The notes: generated by a model from the letters alone, not told the origin. A stretch of DNA of 26,268 nt from an uncultured Oscillospiraceae bacterium (GCA_934572325.1 CAKTKT010000025.1:1-26268); one strand, 5' to 3'; shown: positions 1-8,834, counted from the first letter of the stretch. Program-made: numbers and translations.

Positions 1-63
1 AACTCAACTATAACTCATGAGACCATATCCTTCATATCTTTTTATTCACTTGTCCAATATGTA

Positions 64-77
64 TTGTAGTCCTACAA
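64..77. promoter_or_regulatory. Short perfect dyad upstream of the first promoter
   Basis: Two 6-base arms, TTGTAG and CTACAA, are separated by TC. The dyad sits in an AT-rich stretch about 29 bases upstream of the -35 box of the ybaK promoter. The spacing would suit an operator or activator site, but no regulator can be named from the sequence. Bases 1-105 otherwise contain no gene that I can support. Confidence 0.3.
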
Positions 78-105
78 CATTCCGGCTTTTATATGCGGAT
101 TATGC

Positions 106-134
106 TTGAAAGTACGGAGGAAATGAGGTATAAT
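106..134 (+). promoter_or_regulatory. Sigma-A type promoter for ybaK-uvrA
   Basis: A -35 box TTGAAA (106-111) and a perfect -10 box TATAAT (129-134) are separated by 17 bases. Transcription would begin near 141, about 20 bases before the start codon at 163. It is the only good promoter upstream of the tightly packed ybaK-uvrA-recD2 run. Confidence 0.75.
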
Positions 135-162
135 ATTCTGACAATTTTTTTGTAAGGATTTT

Positions 163-660
163 ATGAGCATGGCAAAGGCGGCAGAACAGAAAACAAATGT
201 AATGAGGCTTCTGGAGCAGAAGAGGATAAGATATATCCCGCATGAATACGCCCACGGCGAGAGCGCGGTTGACGGCGTGAGCGTGGCGAAGCTCACCGGC
301 GTCGCGCCGGAAAAGGTATTCAAGACCCTTGTCACGCGCGGTGCGAGCAAGGGCATATACGTTTTCGTCATTCCCGTCGCGGCGGAGCTTGACCTGAAAA
401 AGGCGGCGAAGGCGGTAGGGGAGAAGTCGGTGGCAATGCTGCACGTGAGCGAAATAAACGCGGCGACGGGCTATATACGCGGCGGCTGCTCGCCGGTGGG
501 AATGAAGAAGCTCTATACGACGGTATATCATGAGAGCTTGAACGGCATAGACAGCGTGTGCGTGAGCGCGGGCAGAATAGGGTATCAGATCGAGCTGTCT
601 CCGGCTGAGCTGATAAAGCTCACACGGGGAAAAACAGCGGACATTATCACAGAGGACTAA
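163..660 (+). CDS. ybaK: YbaK/EbsC-type Cys-tRNA(Pro) deacylase
   Basis: This is a 165-residue single-domain protein of the YbaK/aminoacyl-tRNA deacylase family, which hydrolyses tRNA(Pro) mischarged with cysteine in the cytoplasm. The family lysine is in the VFKTLV motif (K54). The GGCSPVGMKK block near residue 106 and the late GRIGYQIELSP block are typical of the YbaK rather than the ProX branch. Length matches the family. The start at 163 follows an AAGGA ribosome site with a short gap; the ATG at 169 is an alternative that removes two residues. uvrA begins only 7 bases after the stop, so the two are probably co-transcribed from the promoter at 106-134. The exact substrate is inferred from the family. 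Confidence 0.88.
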   Translation: MSMAKAAEQKTNVMRLLEQKRIRYIPHEYAHGESAVDGVSVAKLTGVAPEKVFKTLVTRGASKGIYVFVIPVAAELDLKKAAKAVGEKSVAMLHVSEINAATGYIRGGCSPVGMKKLYTTVYHESLNGIDSVCVSAGRIGYQIELSPAELIKLTRGKTADIITED

Positions 661-667
661 GTCAGCA

Positions 668-3499
668 ATGCAAAGTAACATATTTATAAAAGGCGCGAGA
701 GAGAATAACCTTAAAAATATCGACCTTGAGATACCGCGCGACAAGCTTGTCGTTGTGACAGGGCTCTCCGGCAGCGGCAAGTCCAGTCTCGCGTTCGACA
801 CGATATATGCCGAGGGGCAGCGCAGATACGTGGAGAGCCTCAGCTCCTACGCGCGAATGTTCCTCGGACAGATGGACAAGCCGGATGTGGACTATATCGA
901 CGGGCTTTCGCCCGCCATATCCATCGACCAGAAGACCACATCAAAAAACCCGCGCTCCACCGTCGGCACGGTCACAGAGATATATGACTACCTCCGTCTG
1001 CTGTGGGCGCGTATCGGTGTGCCGCACTGCCCAAGGTGCGGCAAGGAGATACACCAGCAGAGCATTGACCAGATCGTTGACCGGATCATGGAGCTGCCGG
1101 AGGGCAGCCGTATCCAGATACTCGCGCCCGTCGTGCGCGCGCGCAAGGGCGAGCACGCGAAGGTTTTTGAGGACGCGAAGAAGTCCGGCTATGTCCGCGT
1201 CCGCGCTGACGGCAGCATCTACGACCTCGCGGAGGAGATAAAGCTCGACAAGAACAAAAAGCACAATATTGAGATAATCGTTGACCGCCTTGTCATAAAG
1301 CCTGACATTTCCCGCCGCCTGACGGACTCGGCGGAGACGGCGCTGTCGCTCGCGGGCGGGCTGCTGCTCGTCGATCTCGTGGGCGAGGACAGGCAGATCG
1401 CTTTCTCGCAGAACTACGCCTGCCCGGACTGCGGCATATCTATCGAGGAGCTGACCCCGCGCCTTTTCTCGTTCAACAATCCGCACGGCGCCTGCCCTAA
1501 GTGCACGGGACTCGGCGTACAGCTTCTTGTCGATCCCTCGCTCATCATGCCAAACGAGAACCTCAGCATTATGGATGGCGGCATTACCGCGAGCGGCTGG
1601 GGCAACATCAAGGGCGACTCCATATCCAGAATGTACTTTGAGGCGCTCTCCCGCCGGTATCATTTCAAGCTGACAGACCCGATAAAGGATCTGCCCGCCG
1701 CCGCCGTGGACGCGATACTCTATGGCACGAAGGGAGAGCCGCTGCTTCTCCACTATGAAAAGGCGGAGGGCTACGGCGTTATAAAGCGCGAGTTTGAGGG
1801 CATTGTCAACAACCTTGAGCGCCGCTATAAGGAGACACAAAGCCCCGCCATGCGCGCGGATATTGAGGAATGTATGTCGGAAACGCCGTGCCCCGTGTGC
1901 AAAGGGCGGCGCTTGAAGGACTCCGCGCTCGCCGTCACCGTGGGCGGGATGAACATTGCGGAGTTTACCGACCTCTCCGTTGTAAAGGCGCTCGCGTTCA
2001 TTGATTCGCTGGAGCTTACCGCAAAGGAGCGGCTCATAGCGGAGCGCATTATAAAAGAGATAAGAGCCCGCCTCGGCTTTCTGCGCGACGTGGGGCTGGG
2101 CTATCTGACGCTCTCGCGCTCCGCCGCGACGCTGTCCGGCGGCGAGAGCCAGCGCATCCGCCTTGCCACGCAGATAGGCTCAAGCCTTATGGGGGTTTTG
2201 TATATCCTCGACGAGCCGAGCATAGGGCTTCATCAGCGTGATAACTACAAGCTCCTCAACACGCTCAAGCAGCTACGCGATCTCGGCAACACGCTCATCG
2301 TTGTCGAGCACGACGAGGAGACCATGCGCGCGGCGGACTACATCGTGGATATAGGGCCGGGCGCGGGCGTGAACGGCGGCAAGGTCGTGGCGGCGGGCAG
2401 CATTGAGGACATATGCGCCTGTCCCGAATCCGTGACGGGGCAGTATCTCAGCGGGAAAAAGCACATCCCCGTGCCCGTGTCGCGCCGCGCCGGAAACGGC
2501 AAAAGCCTCGTGATACGCGGCGCAAGCGAGAACAACCTGAAGAATATCGACGTGGAGATACCGCTGGGCAAGATAGTGTGCGTTACGGGCGTATCGGGCA
2601 GCGGCAAGTCGTCGCTGATAAACGAGATACTGTACAAGACCCTCGCCGCGGAGAAAAACCGCGTCAAGGTGCGCCCCGGCAAGTGCGCGGGCATTGACGG
2701 GCTTGAGTATGTTGACAAGGTCATCGCGCTCGACCAGAGCCCGATAGGGCGCAGTCCGCGCTCCAACCCCGCGACCTACACCGGCGTTTTCAACGACATC
2801 CGCGACCTTTTCGCCTCCACGCAGGACGCGAAGCTGCGCGGGTACACGCAGGGGCGCTTCTCGTTCAACGTCAAGGGCGGGCGCTGCGAGGCGTGCTCCG
2901 GCGATGGGCTGATAAAGATAGAGATGCACTTTCTGCCGGACGTGTACGTGCCGTGCGACGTGTGCGGCGGGCGGCGCTATAACCGCGAGACGCTGGAGGT
3001 CAAGTACAAGGGAAAGAGCATCGCGGACGTGCTGGACATGACCGTGGAGGAGGCGTGCTCCTTCTTCGCCGCCCAGCCGAAAATATTAAATAAGATACAG
3101 ACGCTCTACGACGTCGGGCTTGGCTACGTAAAGCTGGGGCAGTCCAGCACGACGCTCTCCGGCGGGGAGGCGCAGCGCGTAAAGCTCGCGACGGAGCTTT
3201 CAAAGCGCAGCACCGGCAGCACGGTGTACGTCCTCGACGAGCCGACGACAGGGCTTCACATCGCGGATGTGCACAGGCTCATAAACATCCTTGACCGTTT
3301 TGCCGACGCGGGCAATACCGTCATCGTGATAGAGCACAATCTCGACGTAATAAAGATCGCCGATCATATAGTCGATCTCGGTCCGGAGGGCGGCGACGGC
3401 GGAGGAACGCTCGTTTTTGAGGGAACGCCGGAGGAGTGCGCCAAGTGCGAGCATAGCTACACGGGGCAGTTTCTGAAGCCGCTGATCGAGCAGGGGTAA
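668..3499 (+). CDS. uvrA: Excinuclease ABC subunit A
   Basis: This 943-residue protein is full length for UvrA, the DNA-damage-sensing ATPase dimer of nucleotide excision repair, which loads UvrB at lesions. It carries two ABC ATPase modules. The first has Walker A GLSGSGKS at residues 32-39 and signature LSGGESQRIRLA; the second has Walker A GVSGSGKS and signature LSGGEAQRVKLA. Walker B regions read LDEPSIGLH and LDEPTTGLH. Zinc-binding CxxC pairs appear as CPRC, CPDC with CPKC, and CEAC with CDVC. No uvrB or uvrC lies in the window. The ribosome site GAGGA lies in the end of ybaK, which suggests coupling. No truncation or missing motif was seen. Confidence 0.98.
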   Translation: MQSNIFIKGARENNLKNIDLEIPRDKLVVVTGLSGSGKSSLAFDTIYAEGQRRYVESLSSYARMFLGQMDKPDVDYIDGLSPAISIDQKTTSKNPRSTVGTVTEIYDYLRLLWARIGVPHCPRCGKEIHQQSIDQIVDRIMELPEGSRIQILAPVVRARKGEHAKVFEDAKKSGYVRVRADGSIYDLAEEIKLDKNKKHNIEIIVDRLVIKPDISRRLTDSAETALSLAGGLLLVDLVGEDRQIAFSQNYACPDCGISIEELTPRLFSFNNPHGACPKCTGLGVQLLVDPSLIMPNENLSIMDGGITASGWGNIKGDSISRMYFEALSRRYHFKLTDPIKDLPAAAVDAILYGTKGEPLLLHYEKAEGYGVIKREFEGIVNNLERRYKETQSPAMRADIEECMSETPCPVCKGRRLKDSALAVTVGGMNIAEFTDLSVVKALAFIDSLELTAKERLIAERIIKEIRARLGFLRDVGLGYLTLSRSAATLSGGESQRIRLATQIGSSLMGVLYILDEPSIGLHQRDNYKLLNTLKQLRDLGNTLIVVEHDEETMRAADYIVDIGPGAGVNGGKVVAAGSIEDICACPESVTGQYLSGKKHIPVPVSRRAGNGKSLVIRGASENNLKNIDVEIPLGKIVCVTGVSGSGKSSLINEILYKTLAAEKNRVKVRPGKCAGIDGLEYVDKVIALDQSPIGRSPRSNPATYTGVFNDIRDLFASTQDAKLRGYTQGRFSFNVKGGRCEACSGDGLIKIEMHFLPDVYVPCDVCGGRRYNRETLEVKYKGKSIADVLDMTVEEACSFFAAQPKILNKIQTLYDVGLGYVKLGQSSTTLSGGEAQRVKLATELSKRSTGSTVYVLDEPTTGLHIADVHRLINILDRFADAGNTVIVIEHNLDVIKIADHIVDLGPEGGDGGGTLVFEGTPEECAKCEHSYTGQFLKPLIEQG

Positions 3500-3538
3500 T
3501 AAACCATAATGATCCTGAGATAGAGGAGGCGCGGGCGC

Positions 3539-5761
3539 ATGGAGCAGGGCAACGAGCTTTTGGAGCTGTCCGGCACGATAGACTCAGTAATATATAAAAA
3601 CGAGGAAAACGGCTACACCGTTCTGCGTCTGCGCGACGGCAACGGCGAGAACGTGACGGTCGTTGGGTGCTTCCCGTATGCCGCGCCCGGCGAATCCATG
3701 ATCGCAAGCGGCGCATGGATGAATCACAGCGTCCACGGGCGGCAGTTCAAGGCGGAGTTTGCCCAGCGGCTTCTGCCGACGAGCGCGAGCGCGATATATG
3801 ATTACCTCGCGGGCGGCACGGTCAAGGGCATCGGTCCTACCACGGCGGCGCTGATAGTTGACCGCTTCGGCGACAAGACGCTCGACGTGCTGGAATCCGC
3901 GCCGGAAAAGCTCGCCCAGCTCAAGGGCATCAGCCTTGACAAGGCGCGCCGCATCTCAAAGGACTTTCGCCGTCAGGCGGGGGTGCGGCGGATAATGGAG
4001 TTTGTATGCTCCTTCGGGGTGAGACCGATACTCGCCATGCGTATGTATAAGTTCTACGGCGACAAAGCGCTGGAGCTTCTGCGCGAGAACCCGTATATAC
4101 TCGCCACAGGTCACATCGGCGGGCGCTTTTCCGAGGCGGACGCGCTGGCGCTGGAGATGGGGCTTGACGGCAGCAGCCGCAACCGCATAAACGCCGCCGC
4201 GCTCTTTGAGCTCCGCCATAATCTCAACAACGGGCACTGCTTTATCCCTCGCGACAAGCTCGCCGCCGCGACGGCGGAGCTTATCAGCGTCGAGCCGGAG
4301 GCTGTGGACGAGGGCATTGACGAGCTTATAGAGACCGGACAGATAATATGCGAGGAGATCGCCGGACGACAGGCGTGCTACCTGCCGGAGATATACGAGG
4401 CGGAGACGGACGCGGCGGCGCGCATGGCGCGTATGTGCCACACGCGCTATGACGGGGATATGGACATACCCGCGCTGATAAAGCGCATAGAGCGGCGGCA
4501 GGGGATAGAATACGCCCCGCTGCAAAAGGATACCCTGCGCCTCGCGCTTGAACACCAGATGGTTGTCATCACCGGCGGACCCGGCACAGGCAAAACCACC
4601 TCCGTGCGCGCGATACTGGCGATGTTCGGCGACATGGGGCTGAAAACGCTCCTCACCGCGCCCACAGGGCGCGCCGCCAAGCGCATGAGCGAGCTGAGCG
4701 GCGAGGAAGCCGTAACGGTGCACCGTCTGCTCGGCGCGAAGTTTGCCGAGGACGGCGAGCGCGTTGTGTTCACAAAGGACGAAAATGACAAGCTCGACTG
4801 CGGCGCGGTGATACTGGACGAGTGCTCCATGGTGGATATAACGCTCATCGACGCGCTTTTGCGCGCAATGCCGGACGATGCGCGCCTTGTGATGGTGGGC
4901 GACGCGGATCAGCTCCCGTCTGTCGGACCGGGGAACGTTTTCTCCGCCGTCATCCGCAGCGGCGTTGTGCCGACAGTGAAGCTCACGGAGATATTCCGCC
5001 AGAACGAGGGCAGCCGCATCGTCAACAACGCCCACCTCATCAATAAGGGCGAGCACCCGGATCTCGGCGAGAATAAGGGCGATTTCTTCCGTCTCAAGCG
5101 ATTGCAGGCGGGAAGCTCCGTTGACACGATAATCGAGCTGTGCGCTGTGCGTCTGCCGACAAAGATGGGTATTCCTGCCAACGACATACAGGTGCTCACG
5201 CCCACGCGCAAGGGCGAGCTAGGCACAAAAAACCTTAACCGCCGCTTGCAGGAGGCGCTCAATCCCTCTGCCGAGGGCAGACACGAAAAGCTCTTCGGCG
5301 ACGTTACGTTCCGCGAGGGCGACCGCGTCATGCAGATAAAAAACAATTACGACATACTCTGGCGCAGTGAGGACGGCAGCGCCGCGGGGAGCGGCATATA
5401 TAACGGCGACATCGGGCGCATCATTGAAATAGACACAGACAGCGAGAATGTCACCGTCAATTTTGACGGGCGTATCGCCGTCTACCCGTTCGATTCTCTT
5501 CTTGAGCTTGAGCACGCATGGGCAATGACCGTGCACAAGTCGCAGGGGAGCGAGTACCGCGCGGTCATACTCGCGCTCAGCACCTCCTCGCAGATGCTCA
5601 TGACGCGCGACGTGCTCTACACCGCCGTCACCCGCGCAAGGGAGATACTTATACTTGTCGGCGACGATCAGACGGCGTATCATATGATAGACAACTACCG
5701 CCAGTCCAAGCGCTATTCCGCCCTGCGCATACGTCTGCGCAAGCTCTGCGGCGTCGCGTGA
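3539..5761 (+). CDS. recD2: RecD2-type ATP-dependent 5'-3' DNA helicase
   Basis: The 740-residue length and layout fit RecD2, the RecBC-independent RecD-like SF1B helicase. An N-terminal OB-like segment and helix-hairpin-helix region (about residues 85-140, including GGTVKGIGP) precede the motor. Walker A GGPGTGKT is at 346-353, Walker B ILDECSM near 425-431, motif III GDADQLPSVGPG near 454-465, and the C terminus holds TVHKSQGSEY and YTAVTRAR. RecD2 acts in recombination, mismatch repair and replication-fork maintenance in Bacillota. The start is preceded by AGGAGG. The gene follows uvrA by 39 bases and its TGA overlaps the next ATG by one base, so the DNA-processing genes form one unit. Confidence 0.93.
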   Translation: MEQGNELLELSGTIDSVIYKNEENGYTVLRLRDGNGENVTVVGCFPYAAPGESMIASGAWMNHSVHGRQFKAEFAQRLLPTSASAIYDYLAGGTVKGIGPTTAALIVDRFGDKTLDVLESAPEKLAQLKGISLDKARRISKDFRRQAGVRRIMEFVCSFGVRPILAMRMYKFYGDKALELLRENPYILATGHIGGRFSEADALALEMGLDGSSRNRINAAALFELRHNLNNGHCFIPRDKLAAATAELISVEPEAVDEGIDELIETGQIICEEIAGRQACYLPEIYEAETDAAARMARMCHTRYDGDMDIPALIKRIERRQGIEYAPLQKDTLRLALEHQMVVITGGPGTGKTTSVRAILAMFGDMGLKTLLTAPTGRAAKRMSELSGEEAVTVHRLLGAKFAEDGERVVFTKDENDKLDCGAVILDECSMVDITLIDALLRAMPDDARLVMVGDADQLPSVGPGNVFSAVIRSGVVPTVKLTEIFRQNEGSRIVNNAHLINKGEHPDLGENKGDFFRLKRLQAGSSVDTIIELCAVRLPTKMGIPANDIQVLTPTRKGELGTKNLNRRLQEALNPSAEGRHEKLFGDVTFREGDRVMQIKNNYDILWRSEDGSAAGSGIYNGDIGRIIEIDTDSENVTVNFDGRIAVYPFDSLLELEHAWAMTVHKSQGSEYRAVILALSTSSQMLMTRDVLYTAVTRAREILILVGDDQTAYHMIDNYRQSKRYSALRIRLRKLCGVA

Positions 5762-6414
5762 TGGCGAGGCTCATCGACGCGCTGCTCGACCTTCTCTACC
5801 CGCCGCGCTGCCCGTTCTGTCATCGCTTTCTCGACGGGAAGCCGCGCGTATGCGGATATTGCGAGCGCTCGCTGCCGTATATGCCGGCGGGCAGGCTGGA
5901 CAGGGCTTTTGAAAATGTGGACGAGTGCTTTTCCGCGCTGCGGTACGAGGGCGATGTAAGAAAATCGCTGCACCGTTATAAGTTCGGCGGCGTTTCGGCG
6001 TATGCAGAGTGCTATGCGCCGCTTCTCGCGGATTGCATAGAGGATAACGCCGTCTATGCCGACGTTGTGACGTGGGCGCCGCTGAGCACCCGCCGCCTGC
6101 GTGAGCGCGGGTACGACCAAGCACGGCTCTTAGCCGAGGGTGCGGCGGAGTATATGGAGATACCTTGTCTGCCGCTTTTGGAAAAGCGCCGCCACAACGC
6201 CGCGCAGTCCGGCACGAAAAGCGCCGAGGAACGGCGGCAAAACGTCCGCGGCGTGTATGCCTGCGCCGGAGACGCATCGCTCGACGGCATGACGGTGCTG
6301 CTTGTCGATGATATTATCACAACAGGCTCAACGCTGGACGAATGTGCCGGAGCTCTGCGCAGGGCGGGTGCGGCGAAAATATTAGCATTGACGTTAGCGT
6401 GTACTATGGATTAA
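5761..6414 (+). CDS. comF: ComF family amidophosphoribosyltransferase-like protein
   Basis: This 217-residue protein has the ComF layout: an N-terminal zinc finger (C17, C20, C31, C34) and a C-terminal type I phosphoribosyltransferase fold with the PRPP loop VLLVDDIITTGST. ComF proteins act in DNA uptake during transformation, probably with single-stranded DNA and the ComFA helicase; the biochemical role is not settled. The reading frame is open further upstream, but the ATG at 5761 is chosen because it overlaps the recD2 stop (TGATG) and gives the usual length. No comFA or comE genes are in the window, so natural competence cannot be inferred. The mreB-family promoter begins inside its 3' end. 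Confidence 0.87.
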   Translation: MARLIDALLDLLYPPRCPFCHRFLDGKPRVCGYCERSLPYMPAGRLDRAFENVDECFSALRYEGDVRKSLHRYKFGGVSAYAECYAPLLADCIEDNAVYADVVTWAPLSTRRLRERGYDQARLLAEGAAEYMEIPCLPLLEKRRHNAAQSGTKSAEERRQNVRGVYACAGDASLDGMTVLLVDDIITTGSTLDECAGALRRAGAAKILALTLACTMD

Positions 6415-6417
6415 AAT
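6388..6417 (+). promoter_or_regulatory. Candidate promoter for the MreB-family gene
   Basis: TTGACG (6388-6393) and TAAAAT (6412-6417) are separated by 18 bases and overlap the last codons and stop of comF. Each box has one mismatch to consensus. Transcription would start about 35 bases before the ATG at 6458, which has its own AGGAGA ribosome site. Confidence 0.5.
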
Positions 6418-6457
6418 ATAAAAATACGTACTGTGAACAGGTATTAGGAGAAGCCGC

Positions 6458-7489
6458 ATGAATATATTTGAAAGAGACATAGCCATAGATATGGGGACTT
6501 CATCCACGCTCATATTCGAGCAGGGTAAGGGCGTCGTCATGCGCGAGCCGACTGTCGTTGCCGTGGACAAGTTCTCCGGCAAGATCCTCAAGGTCGGACA
6601 GGACGCGCAGAAGATGCTCGGACGCACTCCAGCGAACATCGTGGCGATACGTCCGCTCAACTCCGGCGTCATATCCGACTATGAGATAACCGCGCAGATG
6701 CTGCGCGAGCTTATCAGCCGCATCACGTCCTTCAGCCTTTTCAAGCCCTGCATCCTCGCCTGCGTGCCAAGCAGCATCAACGGCGTGGAGGAGCGCGCGG
6801 TGATCGACGCCTGCATCGAGGCCGGCGCGCGCAAGGTGTACCTGCTGGAGACCGCCGTCGCCACGGCGCTCGGCGCAGGCGTGGACATCTCCAAGCCCGA
6901 CGGGCACATGGTCATCGACATCGGCGGCGGCACAACGGAGGTCGCCATCATCTCTGCCGGCGGCGTTGTCGAGTGCGAATCCATCAAGGTCGCGGGGTCG
7001 AGCTTTGACGAGGCTATCGTGCGCTTCATCCGTGAAAAATACAACGTCCGCATCGGCGTGAGCGCGGCGGAGGAGATCAAGCGCTCCATCGGCTGCATCA
7101 TCCAGCGTCCGGACGTCGGTATTGAGGAGGTCAAGGGGCAAAATCTCAAGAACGGTCTGCCCAAGACGGTCGAGATAAACTCAACGGAGCTTATTGAGGC
7201 GTTTGTCGAGCCGATGAACCGTATTCTCGACTCCGTCCACGCCGTTTTGGAGCGCACACCGCCGCAGCTCGTCGGCGATCTTGACAAAAACGGCATAATC
7301 ATGTCCGGCGGCGGCAGCCTCATCTACGGCATTGACCGCCTTATCGAGCGCAGCACGAATATCCGCACCGTCGTGGTGGACGACGCAATATCCTGCGCCG
7401 CCTACGGCGCGGGCAAGATGCTTTTGCACCTTGAGGATATGCAGGACGGCATGATGAATTTCTACCGCAAGAGACAGCTTAGAGGCTGA
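6458..7489 (+). CDS. Divergent MreB/Mbl-family bacterial actin
   Basis: This 343-residue protein is a full-length bacterial actin of the MreB family, membrane-associated ATP-binding filaments that guide cell-wall synthesis. The phosphate-1 loop reads DMGTSSTLIF (11-20), the phosphate-2 loop DIGGGTTEVA (about 154-163) and the adenosine motif GGGSL is near residue 285. Two motifs differ from canonical MreB: the EEP catalytic loop reads ETAVATALG (131-139), placing threonine where the second glutamate is expected, and the usual IGSAYP-type block reads IGCIIQ. No mreC or mreD follows; instead ispD starts 29 bases downstream. This fits an orphan Mbl/MreBH-like paralogue better than the main MreB, but the subtype is inference. 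Confidence 0.85.
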   Translation: MNIFERDIAIDMGTSSTLIFEQGKGVVMREPTVVAVDKFSGKILKVGQDAQKMLGRTPANIVAIRPLNSGVISDYEITAQMLRELISRITSFSLFKPCILACVPSSINGVEERAVIDACIEAGARKVYLLETAVATALGAGVDISKPDGHMVIDIGGGTTEVAIISAGGVVECESIKVAGSSFDEAIVRFIREKYNVRIGVSAAEEIKRSIGCIIQRPDVGIEEVKGQNLKNGLPKTVEINSTELIEAFVEPMNRILDSVHAVLERTPPQLVGDLDKNGIIMSGGGSLIYGIDRLIERSTNIRTVVVDDAISCAAYGAGKMLLHLEDMQDGMMNFYRKRQLRG

Positions 7490-7518
7490 CGCATACTACA
7501 CCGAAAGGGGTCGAGCGC

Positions 7519-8265
7519 ATGAAACTAAAGCAGCTATTCAAAAAAACCGAGCAGCGCAATACCTGCTCCGCCGTCATTGTCGCGGCGGGAAGCGCACAGC
7601 GCATGGGCGCGGACAAGCTGATGATGGAGCTGGGCTGTATGCCGGTGCTCGCGCGCACTCTGCTCGCGTTCCAGAACTGCGGCGAGGTCGATGAGATCAT
7701 CGTCGTCACGCGCATGGAAAAGGTCGAGGAGGTCGCGTCACTGTGCAAAAAGTACGGCATCACAAAGGTCGGCAAGGTCATCCGCGGCGGCAAAACGCGC
7801 GCCGAATCCTCTCTCGCCGGCGTGTCCGAGGTCAGAAGCGGCGCAAGGCTCATCGCCATCCATGACGGCGCGCGCCCGTTTGTCACGGAGGGGCTAATCC
7901 GCCGCACGATCGAGGCGGCGGCGCTGTATATGTCCGCCGCGCCCGTCATTCGCAGCACCGATACCCTCAAGGCGCTCGACGAAAACGGGCTTGTCACCGG
8001 CACGGTGGACAGAGAGCGCACAGTGCGCGTCCAGACGCCGCAGATTTTCAACGCCGATCTTATAAAGGGCGCGCTCACCAAGGCTGTGAGCGACGGGCTC
8101 ACGCTGACGGATGACTGCTCCGCCATTGAGATAATGGGCGTAAAAACGCACACCGTTGACGGCGACGAGGACAATATCAAGCTCACGACTCCGCGCGACA
8201 TTCAGCTCGGCGAGCTCATACTGAAAACGAGGGGTGATTACAGTGAGGATAGGACACGGCTATGA
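7519..8265 (+). CDS. ispD: 2-C-methyl-D-erythritol 4-phosphate cytidylyltransferase
   Basis: IspD transfers CMP from CTP to methylerythritol phosphate, the third step of the MEP route to isoprenoid precursors, in the cytoplasm. The 248-residue protein has the nucleotide-binding loop VAAGSAQRMGADK (about 21-33), the HDGARPFV motif and a C-terminal TDDCS...GDEDNIKLTTP segment typical of IspD. About 15 extra N-terminal lysine-rich residues precede the usual start of the fold, but AAAGGGG upstream of the ATG at 7519 supports it. The 3' end overlaps ispF by 23 bases, so the two enzymes are translationally linked. They may be read through from the MreB-family gene, since no terminator separates them. 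Confidence 0.95.
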   Translation: MKLKQLFKKTEQRNTCSAVIVAAGSAQRMGADKLMMELGCMPVLARTLLAFQNCGEVDEIIVVTRMEKVEEVASLCKKYGITKVGKVIRGGKTRAESSLAGVSEVRSGARLIAIHDGARPFVTEGLIRRTIEAAALYMSAAPVIRSTDTLKALDENGLVTGTVDRERTVRVQTPQIFNADLIKGALTKAVSDGLTLTDDCSAIEIMGVKTHTVDGDEDNIKLTTPRDIQLGELILKTRGDYSEDRTRL

Positions 8266-8710
8266 CGTTCACCGCCTTGTCGAGGGGCGAAAGCTCATAC
8301 TCGGCGGGGTGGAGATACCGTATGAAAAGGGGCTGCTGGGGCACTCCGACGCCGACGTGCTGACACACGCGCTTATGGACGCGCTGCTCGGCGCGGCGGC
8401 GCTGGGCGACATCGGGCAGCTCTTTCCCGACAATGACGATGCGTTTTCGGGGGCGGACAGCATTGAGCTTCTGCGCCGCGTGTGCGCGATCGTCGCGGAG
8501 CACGGCTACGCCGTGGGAAATATTGACTGCACCGTGCTCGCCCAGCGCCCGAGGCTCGCCACGCACATCCGGCAGATGCGCCAGCGTCTGGCGGACGCCA
8601 TGGGCATCGACCTCTCCCGCGTCAGCGTGAAGGCGACGACGGAGGAGGGGCTCGGCTTCACGGGGGAGGGGCTGGGCATCGCGGCGCACGCCGTGGCGCT
8701 GCTGGAGTGA
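8243..8710 (+). CDS. ispF: 2-C-methyl-D-erythritol 2,4-cyclodiphosphate synthase
   Basis: IspF cyclises the CDP-ME 2-phosphate intermediate to MEcPP, two steps after IspD. The 155-residue protein starts MRIGHGYDVHR, with metal ligands in DVH (8-10) and HSDADVLTH, and retains KATTEEGLGFTGEG near the C terminus. An earlier in-frame GTG at 8234 exists, but the GTG at 8243 is preferred because it has GAGGGG at a normal distance and gives the N terminus seen in E. coli IspF. The gene overlaps ispD and is followed by a strong terminator at 8795-8834. IspE, the intermediate enzyme, is absent from the window. Confidence 0.96.
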   Translation: MRIGHGYDVHRLVEGRKLILGGVEIPYEKGLLGHSDADVLTHALMDALLGAAALGDIGQLFPDNDDAFSGADSIELLRRVCAIVAEHGYAVGNIDCTVLAQRPRLATHIRQMRQRLADAMGIDLSRVSVKATTEEGLGFTGEGLGIAAHAVALLE

Positions 8711-8736
8711 GCGCGCAATAACACTCACCGCCCGCG

Positions 8737-8763
8737 CGGCATAAGATGTACTGCATCTGTGCC
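8737..8763 (+). other. Structured stem-loop in the ispF-DUF3343 gap
   Basis: The RNA of this stretch can fold as GGCAT, a bulged A, then AGATG, closed over a short loop by CATCT and GTGCC, a nearly continuous stem of about 10 pairs. It lies between the ispF stop and the terminator at 8795. No clear promoter was seen just upstream, so it may be the 3' part of the ispF transcript or part of a regulated leader for the DUF3343 gene. It does not match a riboswitch I recognise. Confidence 0.3.
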
Positions 8764-8794
8764 GACGGAGCAATTGATAATATGGCGTTATACA

Positions 8795-8834
8795 TCTGCG
8801 GGGCACAAGCTGTCCCGCGGATTTTTTCTTTTTT
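8795..8834 (+). terminator. Strong rho-independent terminator after ispF
   Basis: The arms TCTGCGGG (8795-8802) and CCCGCGGA (8814-8821) pair with one wobble. The stem extends by GCA with TGT around the loop CAAGC. It is followed at once by TTTTTTCTTTTTT (8822-8834). This cleanly separates the ispDF unit from the DUF3343 gene, whose ribosome site starts only about nine bases later. Confidence 0.88.

Noticed and set aside
1..18. A divergent gene starting on the - strand at base 18
   Set aside because: A ribosome-like AAGGAT precedes the ATG, but the frame stops after four codons.
50..78. A second promoter upstream of the first gene (TTGTCC, 17 bases, TACAAC)
   Set aside because: Both boxes match consensus at only four of six positions and a much better promoter lies at 106-134.
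941..1840. A 299-codon - strand frame inside uvrA
   Set aside because: It is a shadow of uvrA; the product is a biased mix of A, R, V and L with no domain.
3956..5056. A 366-codon - strand frame inside recD2
   Set aside because: It lies wholly opposite the RecD2 motor motifs, has no ribosome site I could identify and no recognisable family.
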